DNA of 45,593 bases, from positions 1-45,593 of the forward strand of contig JAHBWC010000071.1 of the NCBI GenBank assembly GCA_019637225.1. Direction: 5' to 3'. Positions 1 through 7,998 of this stretch are shown in pieces. Both the position numbers and the translations under genes were made by a program. The notes under the pieces are model-generated. The model searched no databases, was not told the origin of the DNA, and saw nothing but the letters and a program-made list of their open reading frames with translations. Position 1 is the first letter of the stretch. Each line of letters starts with the position of its first letter. This stretch comes from Labilithrix sp. Lineage in GTDB: Bacteria > Myxococcota_A > Polyangia > Polyangiales > Polyangiaceae.

Positions 1-51
1 AGCTGCGGACTTTTAATCCGTAGGTCGCGGGATCGTGCCCCGCTCGGCCCA
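1..51 (+). tRNA. tRNA-Lys (UUU anticodon), 5' part outside the window
   Basis: The anticodon stem is 5-9 paired with 17-21, the 7-base loop is 10-16 and the anticodon TTT is at 12-14. A 5-base variable region follows (22-26), then a T-arm with stem 27-31/39-43 and loop 32-38, the 3' acceptor strand 44-50 and discriminator A at 51. CCA is not encoded. The D-arm and the 5' acceptor strand lie before the window. The T-loop reads ATCGTGC, so the usual T54 and A58 are A and T. Confidence 0.85.
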
Positions 52-138
52 CCGCTCGATTGCAAGGACTTCGGCGATCCCGCCCCGAACGGTGCGGGAC
101 GTGCGCGGGACTTCGTCATCCTGAGAGCTCCGCGCCGA

Positions 139-816
139 TCACTTGAAGCCGGTGAGGTGCACGACGTACCACTCGCCGCGCCACGAGATGAGCGACGAGA
201 TGTCGAGCGTGCGCTCCTTGCCGTCGGCCTCGTAGACGATGTGTGTGCCGTACACGCGCCAGTAGCCGAGCTTGTTGTACTCCTCGTCCGGCTCGACCCA
301 GCGCGCGCGCTCGTCGGGGACGTCGAGGCGGACGAGCTTGGCGGAGGCGGCCTTGTTGCCGAGGCGCTCGTGGAGCCCGTGGATGTCGCGCTTGTACGCG
401 GCGACGAGGCGGCGGCGCCAGTCCGAGGCGGGCGAGTGGATCGCCTTCACCTGCTCGTAGGCGCTGACCGGGAAGAAGAAGGGCAGGGCGCGCTCCGGAT
501 CGTCGTGGACGATCGCGTCCCAGAGCGTCGCGGCGCGGGCGTCGAGGGCAGGGCTCGACGCGGCCGGTCGGTCGCGCGTCTGCGGGAGGCTGCCGGGATC
601 GCCCGCGTCGACGAGCGCGGCCGTGGCGCGCGGAGCGCCGGCGTCGGCGATCGCCGCGGTGGCGGCGTCGATCACCGAGGACGTGTCCGCCGTCGTCGGC
701 CCGGGGAGAGGGGAGACGGTCGCGTCGATCCCTTCCGGTGCCGGCGGCGCGCCTCGCGTGCAACCGGCGACGCTGAGAACTACGCCCAGCCCGACGAGGG
801 TCTCGAAAGCGCGCAT
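139..816 (-). CDS. Putative lipoprotein of unknown function
   Basis: A 225-residue protein with an N-terminal signal peptide ending in a lipobox (SVAGC, Cys19), so predicted to be lipid-anchored. Residues of about 20-90 are an Ala/Pro/Asp-rich linker. The C-terminal 130 residues look folded, with many aromatic and charged positions (a run of three Phe, then RVYGTHIVYEADG and WRGEWYVVHLTGFK near the end), and resemble a small alpha+beta domain of the NTF2-like kind, though I cannot assign a family. A Met six codons further upstream (834) is also possible; 816 gives the better signal-peptide length. It is divergent from the lipoprotein gene at 1061. Function unknown. Confidence 0.75.
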   Translation of the reverse strand: MRAFETLVGLGVVLSVAGCTRGAPPAPEGIDATVSPLPGPTTADTSSVIDAATAAIADAGAPRATAALVDAGDPGSLPQTRDRPAASSPALDARAATLWDAIVHDDPERALPFFFPVSAYEQVKAIHSPASDWRRRLVAAYKRDIHGLHERLGNKAASAKLVRLDVPDERARWVEPDEEYNKLGYWRVYGTHIVYEADGKERTLDISSLISWRGEWYVVHLTGFK

Positions 817-986
817 GGCGGCGGACGATACCACGCGCTCGAGCGCGACCGTCGCTCGCGTGGCGCTCGCGGCGCGCCGCGGTCCTCGAGGCGACGCGGT
901 CCGCGAACGGACGCGGCGCCTGTAAGAGATGCCGCGTCCGGCGCGTTGAGGTGAGCGCTCGGGACACGACGCACGGCGAAGGCTGG

Positions 987-1013
987 TTGACGCTCTCGCG
1001 CGCGGCCGATAGT
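987..1013 (+). promoter_or_regulatory. Weak sigma-70-like promoter candidate
   Basis: TTGACG (987-992) and GATAGT (1008-1013) are separated by 15 bases, 47 bases upstream of the lipoprotein start at 1061. The -35 is a good match, the -10 is poor and the spacing is short. Offered only as the best candidate in this gap. Confidence 0.2.
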
Positions 1014-1060
1014 TCTACGGCTCTCTGGTCGAGGTTGTGCGCTCGTAGCTTGGAGGAATC

Positions 1061-1459
1061 ATGGCAAGGATCTCGTTCGCGGTCGTGGGTGTCGTTTCGG
1101 TGGTCGGGCTGCTCGTCGCCTGCAAGAAGGACGATCCGCCGCCCGTCGCGCCCGCGCCCACCGCGCAGTACACGGCGCCGCAGCCTGGCCAGCCGGGGTA
1201 CGTCCCGCAGCCGGGTGACCCGAACTACCAGCCGCAGCCGCAGCCGGGCACCCCGGCTCCGGGCCAGATGGCGACGCCCGGCCCGACCGCGCTCGCCTGC
1301 CAGAACGACTCGCAGTGCATGACGCACCGCTGCAACCTCCAGTACCAGAAGTGCGCGTTCCCCTGCGTGTCGGACGCCGACTGCATCCAGGGCGCGTCCT
1401 GCTTCACCGCCGGCGGCCCCGCCGCGGCGTGCCTGCCGAAGCCGCCCGGCGCGCAGTAG
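1061..1459 (+). CDS. Small Cys-rich lipoprotein
   Basis: 132 residues, preceded by a good ribosome-binding site (GGAGGA, about 1051-1056). The signal peptide ends in a lipobox (LLVAC, Cys21), immediately followed by KKDD. Residues of about 27-73 are a Pro/Gln/Gly-rich repeat (units such as PGQPGYVPQPGDPNYQPQP), likely an extended surface stalk. The C-terminal domain (about 80-128) holds eight cysteines in a pattern like C-x5-C-x4-C-x6-C-x3-C-x5-C-x5-C, typical of the small disulfide-rich modules of myxobacterial surface lipoproteins. Inference: outer-membrane or cell-surface protein. It converges on the DUF72 gene. Confidence 0.85.
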   Translation: MARISFAVVGVVSVVGLLVACKKDDPPPVAPAPTAQYTAPQPGQPGYVPQPGDPNYQPQPQPGTPAPGQMATPGPTALACQNDSQCMTHRCNLQYQKCAFPCVSDADCIQGASCFTAGGPAAACLPKPPGAQ

Positions 1460-1467
1460 CCCGCTTG

Positions 1468-1538
1468 GGGACGCGTCACGCGACGCGCCCTCCGAAGTCG
1501 CCCCGCGCGGAGAAGTCCGGGACGCGTCACGCGACGCG
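1468..1538. terminator. Tandem duplicated hairpin between convergent genes
   Basis: A 20-base sequence occurs twice, at 1468-1487 and 1519-1538 (offset 51). Each copy folds as CGCGTC-acgc-GACGCG (arms 1472-1477/1482-1487 and 1523-1528/1533-1538); in copy 1 the stem extends by GGG/CCC past a bulged A. The second copy contains the stop codon (TCA on the plus strand, 1527-1529) of the minus-strand DUF72 gene. There is no T-run. It is likely a bidirectional terminator for the two converging genes. Confidence 0.45.
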
Positions 1539-2549
1539 GCGCCTACGAGCGGCGTCGCGCTCGCGCGCGTGCGGAGTGTCGACGCGCGCGCCGTGACCGA
1601 GCCGCGCGGCCAGGTTCATCGCGTCGAACGGCGCGCGCGCGTTCGCGTCGTTGTCGAAGTAGACGTAGACGTCCCGTCCGCCCGCGGTACGCGTCGGCTC
1701 GTCGGGGGCGGCGAGCACGGCGTCGGCCGGCTCCTCGCCGCGCCGCCAGGCGGTGACGCGCTCCGCCCACCGATCGAGCTCGAGGCGCGAGTAGCCGCTC
1801 GTGTAGAGACGCCTCGAGCCATGAAGGCGGACGTAGACGAAGTCGGCGGTGACGTCCTCGAAGTAGGGCCACGTGCCGGCGGTGTCCGCGACGCAGAGGG
1901 CGACCTTCTCTCGCCTCAAGAGGCGAATGAACGCGGGATCGTCGAACGACTCGTGCCGCACCTCGAGCGCGTGGCGGATCGGCCGGCAGACGCGCACGTC
2001 GAGCCACGAGCCGTGCGCGAGCCGGGCGTCGTGATGCCGCGCGAGCTCCGCGGCGTCCGCGGTCGTCCTGGGGAGCGAGGCGAGGAAAGTCTCGAGGCGC
2101 TCGGCGTCGAAGCCGAGCTGCGGGGGGAGCTGCCAGAGGACGGGCCCGAGCTTGTCGTCGAGCGCGAGCACGCCCGAGGCGAAGAAGTTCGCGAGCGCGA
2201 CGTCGCAGTCCCGGAGCTTCTTGTTGTGCGTGATGAAGCGGCCGCCCTTGACCGCGAAGACGAAGTCCGCGGGCGTCGCCGCGTACCACGCGGCGTAGCT
2301 CGAGGGCCGCTGGAGCGAGTAGAACGAGCCGTTGATCTCGACCGTCCGGAGGCGCCGGCTCGCGAACTCGAGCTCGCGGCGCTGCGGGAGGCCCGTCGGG
2401 TAGAAGACGCCTCGCCACGGCGGGTAGCGCCAGCCGGAGATGCCAATCCGGACGTCGCGACACGCCCGCGCGTTCGAGCTCGCGCGGCGCGGCGCGTTCG
2501 GCTGATCTCGTCGCTCCTGCTCGGGGCGTGAGCGCGCGCGTCGGGCCAT
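1527..2549 (-). CDS. DUF72 (YecE-like) family protein
   Basis: 340 residues. The DUF72 TIM-barrel-like fold starts at about residue 33 with the family signature RIGISGWRYPPWRGVFYP, followed by VEINGSFYSLQ, FVFAVKGGRFITH, LGPVLWQLPPQL, ALEVRHESF and DFVYVRLHGSR, and ends with DVYVYFDNDANARAPFDA. These match the conserved blocks of YecE/DUF72 in order and at the usual full length. The biochemical function of the family is not established; it is cytoplasmic. The first 30 residues are a basic, unconserved extension, so the true start could be internal. The stop codon lies inside the second terminator repeat. It follows the pseudokinase-like gene by 64 bases on the same strand. Confidence 0.9.
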   Translation of the reverse strand: MARRARSRPEQERRDQPNAPRRASSNARACRDVRIGISGWRYPPWRGVFYPTGLPQRRELEFASRRLRTVEINGSFYSLQRPSSYAAWYAATPADFVFAVKGGRFITHNKKLRDCDVALANFFASGVLALDDKLGPVLWQLPPQLGFDAERLETFLASLPRTTADAAELARHHDARLAHGSWLDVRVCRPIRHALEVRHESFDDPAFIRLLRREKVALCVADTAGTWPYFEDVTADFVYVRLHGSRRLYTSGYSRLELDRWAERVTAWRRGEEPADAVLAAPDEPTRTAGGRDVYVYFDNDANARAPFDAMNLAARLGHGARVDTPHARERDAARRRRVA

Positions 2550-2613
2550 GCGCTCGAGCGCTGCAGCCCGTGTTCCATCGCGCCGTGCGGGAGCAACGGC
2601 GCGGGCGAGCGCG

Positions 2614-4215
2614 TCAGTAGGTCGTCGTGAGGAAGTCCATCTTGCCGTTCGGGGGCCAGCCGAGGCCGCGGACGTGGCGATCGACGCAGGCCGAGACCGC
2701 GCGGTTCGACGGGTTCGTGTAGACGCTCACGCCCCAGGCGCGGCCATTCTTCACGGCGACCTTCACGGTGACCTTCATGCTGTCCGGCGCGCCGCAGCCG
2801 CTGATGAACGCCGCGTTCCGCATCGGGGCGTGCAGCTGGGCGTCGGTGAGATCGGGGCCGCCCTTGCTGCCCATCGTGATCTCCTGGTTGTTCGAGTTCA
2901 GCGCTTGCTCGTAGCTCATCCCGCCGACGAAGCCGGCGCCGCCGCCCCCGCCTCCGCCGCCCGCCTTGCCGCCGCCGCCGGCCTTCTTGCCGCCCTTGAG
3001 CGAGCCGCCGCCCGAGAGATCGACCGCCGACGGATCGTCGCTGAGGTCGCCGCCGTCTTTGCGCGAGCCGACCTGCTTGATGACGAAGAAGACGCCGACC
3101 GTGACGAGCGCGACGGCCATGACGATGCCGACGATGAACTTCGCGGCGCCGGCCTTCTTCTCGGCCTTCTCGACCTTCGCGACTTCCTTCTTCTCGTGCG
3201 CGATGTCGCGGTGCATGCGCGCGTGCTGCGCGAAGGGGGCGAACTCCTCCCACTCGTCGATCGTCTTCGAGCCGCCGGTGAGCTCGTCGCGGAGGATGTC
3301 CTTGCCGACGAACTTGTGCGACGCGATCTGCTGGAGGAGCTCGACGGCGCTGAACGGGCCGTGGTCCATGCGCTCCTTGTTGACGACGTAGCGCGGGCGC
3401 GGATCGGACTCGAGGCGCGCCTTGAGGACCGCGAGCTGGCGCGTCGGATCCCGCGCGACCTGGGCGAGCGCCTGGGCCTGCGCGGCGGCCGCCGCCGGCG
3501 ACGACGCGGGTGCGGCGATCGGCTGGGGGATCGACGGGGGCGGCGCCTCCACGCCGGGGCCGCGCTCGGGCGGCATGATCGAGAGGCGGATGTCGACCTC
3601 GAAGCCGTCGGCGCGATCGAGCTTCGACACGTCCGCGTCCGGAGGCGGGATGCTCTTCATCGGCGCGAGGTGATGCATCGCGCTCGCGAGCGCGCCGAGG
3701 TCGTCGGGGCGATGCGAGGGGTCGGCGACGAGCGCCTTCGCGAGGAGGTGCTCGAGCGCCTCCGGGAGGTCCGGATTGGCGTCGCGCGGCCGGCGCATGC
3801 CCGGGCCGACGGGCATCCCGCAGACGGCCTCGTAGAGCATGGCGCCGACGGCGAACACGCTCGCGCGCGCGTTGCCGGGAGCGTTCGAGCGGAGCACCTC
3901 GGGCGCGAGCGCCGCCCGGTCGCGCGGGTCCTTCGGGTTGACGGCGAGCTCGGGGTTGATGCGCATCAGGCCGTCCGGCCCGGTCGAGATCGCCGACGGG
4001 TGGACGAAGTGTTCTTCCCCGCGCGCGTGACGCTCCTTCAGGTCGGTGCACACCGGGACGATGACGGCGATTGCGTCATCGAGCGAGAGGCGCCGGCCTT
4101 CGGCGCGTCGCGAGTCCATGACGGCGCGGAACGTCGTGGGCGCCGAGGGTTGCACGCCCGCGGTCGCGGGCGAAGCGAGTGCCGACATGGAGTCAACGTT
4201 ACCTGAGGTCGGCAA
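2614..4215 (-). CDS. Membrane protein with truncated pseudokinase, GYF_2-like and AgmX-like domains
   Basis: 533 residues (Met9 at 4191 is an alternative start). Residues 30-185 match the C-lobe of bacterial Ser/Thr kinases: ERHARGEEHFVHPSA sits where HxHGIxHRDLKPxN would be, LAPEVL (103-108) is the APE motif, ASVFAVGAMLYEAVCG is the helix-F region and HRPDD closes the lobe. There is no N-lobe, no ATP-binding Lys, no HRD Asp and no DFG, so it cannot be an active kinase. Residues 284-328 resemble a GYF_2 (DUF4339) domain (YVVNKERMDHGPF.AVELLQ). A charged helix precedes a single TM at 359-382. A Gly-rich hinge then leads to a C-terminal AgmX/PglI-like domain (471-533) with two Cys. Expected topology: kinase-like part cytoplasmic, tail periplasmic. 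Function unknown; signal sensing or scaffolding is a guess. Confidence 0.8.
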   Translation of the reverse strand: MPTSGNVDSMSALASPATAGVQPSAPTTFRAVMDSRRAEGRRLSLDDAIAVIVPVCTDLKERHARGEEHFVHPSAISTGPDGLMRINPELAVNPKDPRDRAALAPEVLRSNAPGNARASVFAVGAMLYEAVCGMPVGPGMRRPRDANPDLPEALEHLLAKALVADPSHRPDDLGALASAMHHLAPMKSIPPPDADVSKLDRADGFEVDIRLSIMPPERGPGVEAPPPSIPQPIAAPASSPAAAAAQAQALAQVARDPTRQLAVLKARLESDPRPRYVVNKERMDHGPFSAVELLQQIASHKFVGKDILRDELTGGSKTIDEWEEFAPFAQHARMHRDIAHEKKEVAKVEKAEKKAGAAKFIVGIVMAVALVTVGVFFVIKQVGSRKDGGDLSDDPSAVDLSGGGSLKGGKKAGGGGKAGGGGGGGGAGFVGGMSYEQALNSNNQEITMGSKGGPDLTDAQLHAPMRNAAFISGCGAPDSMKVTVKVAVKNGRAWGVSVYTNPSNRAVSACVDRHVRGLGWPPNGKMDFLTTTY

Positions 4216-4373
4216 CTCCGCTCAATAGATGGTCGGCGGTTCCGAGCGACGAATCCGGGGGCCGAGCGCACCCGCCTGCGACGCGGGCGCTTCGGCCCAT
4301 GCTGGAAGTTTGCGCGCAGGCGCGACGCGCCGCCGGCGTCGCCGGAGGCTGGGCAGCGCCGCGCGCCGCGCGA

Positions 4374-6596
4374 TCAGCGCTCGCGCGCCGGCTCGGCGTT
4401 CACGGTGCGGTCGCCGACGACGAGGCCGATGAGCGCCTTGATCGCGCGCTCCGAGTGCTCCTTGCGGATGCCGACGAACGTGATGCGGTCGCGAAGGCGC
4501 ACGTGGCCGACGTCGTCCGGGGCGAGGCCCGCCTTCTCGACGAGGAGGCGCTGGACGTCCTCGGCGTGCAGGCCGTCGCGGCGGCCCACGTTGAGGAAGA
4601 CGTTCGTGAACGCGGGATCGTCGGCGCCGCTGTCGTCGCGCGACGGCGGAGAGCCCGCGTCCGAGGCCTCGTCGCGCGACACCTGGGCGGCGCGGGGCTT
4701 GGGCAGGCGCCCGCCGAAGACGACCGTGGGCTCGTCCTCGATGTGGTACTGCGGGAGCGGCGGGCGGCCGATGTCGATCGTGTCGGCGTCGGCGCTGACG
4801 TCCTCGCCGTGCCGCGGGGCCTGGCGTCCCCCGTAGCCGCGGCCCTCGCTCGGTCCGCGATCGCCCCGGCCGCGTCGTCCGCCGCGATCGTGCGAGCGCT
4901 CGCGCGGCGCGTGCTCACCCTGCTCCGGCGGCGACTTCGGACCGAGGCCCGGCTTCGTCCCGTCGTCGCGGAAGAGCGGCGCGTCGTCGTCTTTTTCGCT
5001 CGGCGGCTCCCACTCGGAGAGCGCGGACTGCGGGCGACGCTCACGGCGCTCGCCGCCGCGATCGCGCTCGCCACCGCGGCCGCGGTCCCGCCGTCCGCCG
5101 CCGTCCGCGGCGGGCTTCTCGCCGTCGCGGAGGGTGCGCGGCTCGCGGTCTGCGGGGCGCGCGTCGCGATGGGCAGGACGCGCCTCGCGGGGCGCCTCGT
5201 CGCGCGCGGGCGGCGGGTTCTTCGCGCGGCGCGCGTCGGCGGCCTCCTGCGTAGCGTCCTGCGAGGACGCGCCCAGGTGATCGGCGAGCAGGCCGGCGAT
5301 GACGACCTCGGCGCTGTCGTGCGTAAGGAGGCGCCGCGCGACCGCCCGGTGCTGGGGGTCTTGCGCCTTGCCGGCGTACGCGTCGGCGAGGAAGGCGATC
5401 ATGTCCGCCTCGGCCCGGGTGCGGAGCTCACCCTGCGTCGGCAGCATCCGCTCGATCGGGCGGATTTTGTACGTCAGGCGGAGCATGTAGAGGTGGCCGA
5501 CGTCCTTCGGGCCGACCATCGAGATCGCCGTGCCGGTGCGGCCCGCGCGGCCGGTGCGGCCGGTGCGGTGGACGTACTGCTCCGCGGACTCCGGGAAGTC
5601 GGCGTTGATGACGTGCGTGAGGTGCGAGATGTCGATGCCGCGCGCGGCGACGTCGGTCGCGACGAGGAAGCGGAGCTTTCCCTCGCGGGTGGCCTGCATC
5701 ACGCGCTCGCGCTCGCGCTGCTCGAGATCGCCGTTGAGCCAGTCGGCGTCGTAGCCGCGGCTCTTCAGCACCTCGGCGACGCGCTCGGTCTCGTCCTTCG
5801 TGTTGCAGAAGACGACCGCGCTCTCGGGGTCTTCGACCTCGATGATCCGGGCGAGCGCCGCGCGCTTGTCTCCCTCGCGGACGAGGTAGACGAAGTGGCT
5901 GATCGACAGCGCCCCGATCTGGTCGCTCGAGAGCGTGACGTATTCGGGGTCGCGGAGGTGGTTGTTCGCGAGGCGCTCGACGTCCGGCGGGATCGTCGCG
6001 CTGAAGTAGAGGCCCTGCCGGTCCTTCGGCAGGGTCTCGATGATCGCGTTGAGCTCCTTCTGGAAGCCCATGCTCAGCATCTCGTCGGCCTCGTCGAGGA
6101 CGAAGATGCGGATGTTCGACGGGTCGAGCGTGCCGCGGCGGAGGTGGTCGAGGACGCGACCGGGGGTGCCGACGACGACCTGGGCGCCTTCCTCGAGGGC
6201 GGTGATCTGCCGGCCCATCGGGGCGCCGCCGTAGATCGGGACGATCTTCGTGCCGCGGAACTGCGCGAGCTGCTCGAGCTCACGGCCCACCTGGAGCGCG
6301 AGCTCGCGCGTCGGCGTCAGGATGAGCGCCTGGACGCCCGGTTGCGACCGCTTCACCAGGCTGTCGATGATCGGCAGGCCGAACGCGGCCGTCTTGCCGG
6401 TGCCGGTGCGGGCCTGGACGACGAGGCTCTTGCCGCGCGTCGCGGGATCGAAGACCGCGAGCTGGACCGGCGTGGGGTGGACATAGCCGAGCGCGTCGAC
6501 GGCCTTGCGGACCTCACCACCGAGCGGGATGGCGTCGAACGTCGGAGTGGGCGCAGGCTCGTTGTCGGCTGCGAGGGTGGCGGACGCCTGGTTCAT
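4374..6596 (-). CDS. deaD: DEAD-box ATP-dependent RNA helicase
   Basis: 740 residues. The helicase core carries the Q-motif region (PTPVQ, 41-45), Walker A ARTGTGKT (62-69), PTRELA (95-100), TPGR, DEAD (168-171), SAT (199-201), the ATDVAARGID block and HRTGRTGR (343-350). A long Arg/Asp/Gly-rich disordered linker (about 440-640) is followed by a DbpA-type RNA-binding domain (about 655-735, FTNVFLNVGRRDGL..). This is the DeaD/CsdA architecture: unwinding structured RNA in ribosome assembly and mRNA decay, notably in the cold. The start ATG overlaps the stop of the upstream small gene (ATGA, 6593-6596). The linker is longer than in enterobacterial CsdA, which is common in GC-rich genomes. Confidence 0.95.
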   Translation of the reverse strand: MNQASATLAADNEPAPTPTFDAIPLGGEVRKAVDALGYVHPTPVQLAVFDPATRGKSLVVQARTGTGKTAAFGLPIIDSLVKRSQPGVQALILTPTRELALQVGRELEQLAQFRGTKIVPIYGGAPMGRQITALEEGAQVVVGTPGRVLDHLRRGTLDPSNIRIFVLDEADEMLSMGFQKELNAIIETLPKDRQGLYFSATIPPDVERLANNHLRDPEYVTLSSDQIGALSISHFVYLVREGDKRAALARIIEVEDPESAVVFCNTKDETERVAEVLKSRGYDADWLNGDLEQRERERVMQATREGKLRFLVATDVAARGIDISHLTHVINADFPESAEQYVHRTGRTGRAGRTGTAISMVGPKDVGHLYMLRLTYKIRPIERMLPTQGELRTRAEADMIAFLADAYAGKAQDPQHRAVARRLLTHDSAEVVIAGLLADHLGASSQDATQEAADARRAKNPPPARDEAPREARPAHRDARPADREPRTLRDGEKPAADGGGRRDRGRGGERDRGGERRERRPQSALSEWEPPSEKDDDAPLFRDDGTKPGLGPKSPPEQGEHAPRERSHDRGGRRGRGDRGPSEGRGYGGRQAPRHGEDVSADADTIDIGRPPLPQYHIEDEPTVVFGGRLPKPRAAQVSRDEASDAGSPPSRDDSGADDPAFTNVFLNVGRRDGLHAEDVQRLLVEKAGLAPDDVGHVRLRDRITFVGIRKEHSERAIKALIGLVVGDRTVNAEPARER

Positions 6597-7045
6597 CTGG
6601 GGTGACCACTTATAAACGACTGGGCGGCCAGGCGCACGGGCCTAAGCTCGGTGGCCGTTCTTAGTGCGTGGGACTCGGCCGCGCGCTCGAACCGAGCCAG
6701 GCTGGCGAGCGCGTCGGCCCCGTGCGGGTCTCCGGAGCACGCCTGCTCGAGCGCGGGCGTGCGCGCGGCGCGTCGCTCGCTCTCGTAGCGCGCCCGGGCC
6801 GCGTCGGCGCTCTTTTCGCTGCTCGCCGCCTCGCGCGCCTTCTCGATCGCGACGAGCTCGGCCTCGACGCGCTCGGAGCACGCGGGCCCGACCTTCGGGA
6901 AGCGCGGCTCTCCGGCGGCGGTCTCGCTCTCGGGCTCGCCGAAGACGGCGCGCGCGACCTGCGCGATGTTGGAGACGACGAACGCCGCCACGACGACGAC
7001 GTAGACGCCGTACACCACGCGCGTCACGCGTTTCTTGCGGCTCAC
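6593..7045 (-). CDS. Small single-pass membrane protein, coupled to deaD
   Basis: 150 residues from a GTG start (7043-7045). The N-terminus is SRKKRVTR, then one TM (about residues 9-29, VVYGVYVVVVAAFVVSNIA), then a charged Ala/Glu-rich helical region with two Cys (ACSERVEAE and EQACSGD). The open frame extends further upstream to 7378, but that part is antisense to the oxidoreductase gene and lacks coding character, so I reject it. Its TGA overlaps the deaD ATG in ATGA, implying one transcript and coupled translation. The predicted topology is N-in with a helical periplasmic part. No family recognised; no evidence for a role with the helicase beyond the overlap. Confidence 0.75.
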   Translation of the reverse strand: MSRKKRVTRVVYGVYVVVVAAFVVSNIAQVARAVFGEPESETAAGEPRFPKVGPACSERVEAELVAIEKAREAASSEKSADAARARYESERRAARTPALEQACSGDPHGADALASLARFERAAESHALRTATELRPVRLAAQSFISGHPR

Positions 7046-7171
7046 GCCACCGGGTGTACGGCGCGGCGTCCGAGCCGTCAACCGCGGAAGAGCCCAGGTG
7101 GACGTGACGGAGCGCGAGGCGAGGCGAGGCGGCGCCCGCGTGAAGTGCGGATGCGGTAGCATCCGCGCGTC

Positions 7172-7951
7172 ATGAAGGGACTCGACGGCAAGGTCGCGCT
7201 GGTCACGGGTGGAGGTAAGGGCATCGGCCGGAGCATCGCGCTCGCGCTCGCGGCGCGCGGGGTGCGGATCGTCGTCACCGGTCGCGACGAGAAGGCCCTC
7301 GGCGAGACCGTCGGCGAGATCGCCTACGGCGGCGGGAAAGCGCGTCACCTCGCCGGCGACGTCCGCGACGCGGCGCACCTCTCGGCCGCGGTCGAGCGCG
7401 CGGTCGAGGTCTTCGGCGGTCTCGACATCGTGATCGCCAACGCCGGGCAGTCGGGGCGGGTCGAGCTCGGCGGCGACGACCTCGCGCGCGCGGAGGCGAT
7501 CGTCTCGACCAACCTGATGGGCGCCTATTACACCTTCAACGCCGCGGCGAAGCGGATGAAGGGACCGGGCCGGCTCGTCGCGACGAGCAGCGTGCTCGCC
7601 AAGTTCGGCGTCTCCGGCTACGCCGCCTACTGCGCGAGCAAGGCGGGCATCCTCGGCCTCGTCCGGGCGACCGCAGAGGAGCTCGGGCCGCGGAAGATCA
7701 CCTGCAACGCCGTCGTGCCCGGCTGGGTCGACACCGCGATGAGCGACGACGGCATCCGCGAGATCGCCGCGTCGCAGGGGACGACGGAAGAAGCCGCGAA
7801 GGCCGCGGCCGTCGCGGCGTTTCCGCTCGGGCGCTTCCTCGAGCCGGAGGAGGTCGCCGAGCTCGTGGTGTTCCTGTGCTCGTCCGCGGGCGAGGGGATC
7901 ACCGGGCAGGCGATCTCGATCTGCGGCGGCGCGACGGCGTTCGGCGGCTGA
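7172..7951 (+). CDS. SDR family NAD(P)-dependent oxidoreductase (FabG-like)
   Basis: 259 residues, the usual length for a classical short-chain dehydrogenase. The Rossmann glycine motif TGGGKGIG is at 12-19, the adenine-contact GDVRD at 62-66, NAG at 90-92 and the active site is Asn114, Ser140, Tyr153 and Lys157 (YCASK). It ends with the typical GITGQAISICGG. The R-D pair after beta-2 (TGRDEKAL) suggests NADP(H), but this is inference. All catalytic residues are present, so it should be an active 3-oxoacyl or hydroxy-compound reductase; the substrate cannot be read from the sequence. It is transcribed away from the deaD operon from a 126-base gap. Confidence 0.93.
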   Translation: MKGLDGKVALVTGGGKGIGRSIALALAARGVRIVVTGRDEKALGETVGEIAYGGGKARHLAGDVRDAAHLSAAVERAVEVFGGLDIVIANAGQSGRVELGGDDLARAEAIVSTNLMGAYYTFNAAAKRMKGPGRLVATSSVLAKFGVSGYAAYCASKAGILGLVRATAEELGPRKITCNAVVPGWVDTAMSDDGIREIAASQGTTEEAAKAAAVAAFPLGRFLEPEEVAELVVFLCSSAGEGITGQAISICGGATAFGG

Positions 7952-7998
7952 ACCGCCTCCAACATCGCGGCTGCGAAGCGCGCTAGGATCCGCGCTCG

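Noticed and set aside
4216..4373. Rho-independent terminator after deaD
   Set aside because: A CCGGC-gtc-GCCGG hairpin exists at 4331-4343, but the stem is only 5 bp and no T-run follows on either strand.
4179..6605. An 808-codon open frame on the plus strand
   Set aside because: It is the antisense of deaD, whose motifs are complete; the composition is Arg/Ala/Asp/Val-rich with no domain.
7046..7378. Upstream extension of the small membrane protein coupled to deaD
   Set aside because: It overlaps the oxidoreductase gene in antisense and has no coding character; GTG 7045 precedes a clean basic N-terminus and TM.
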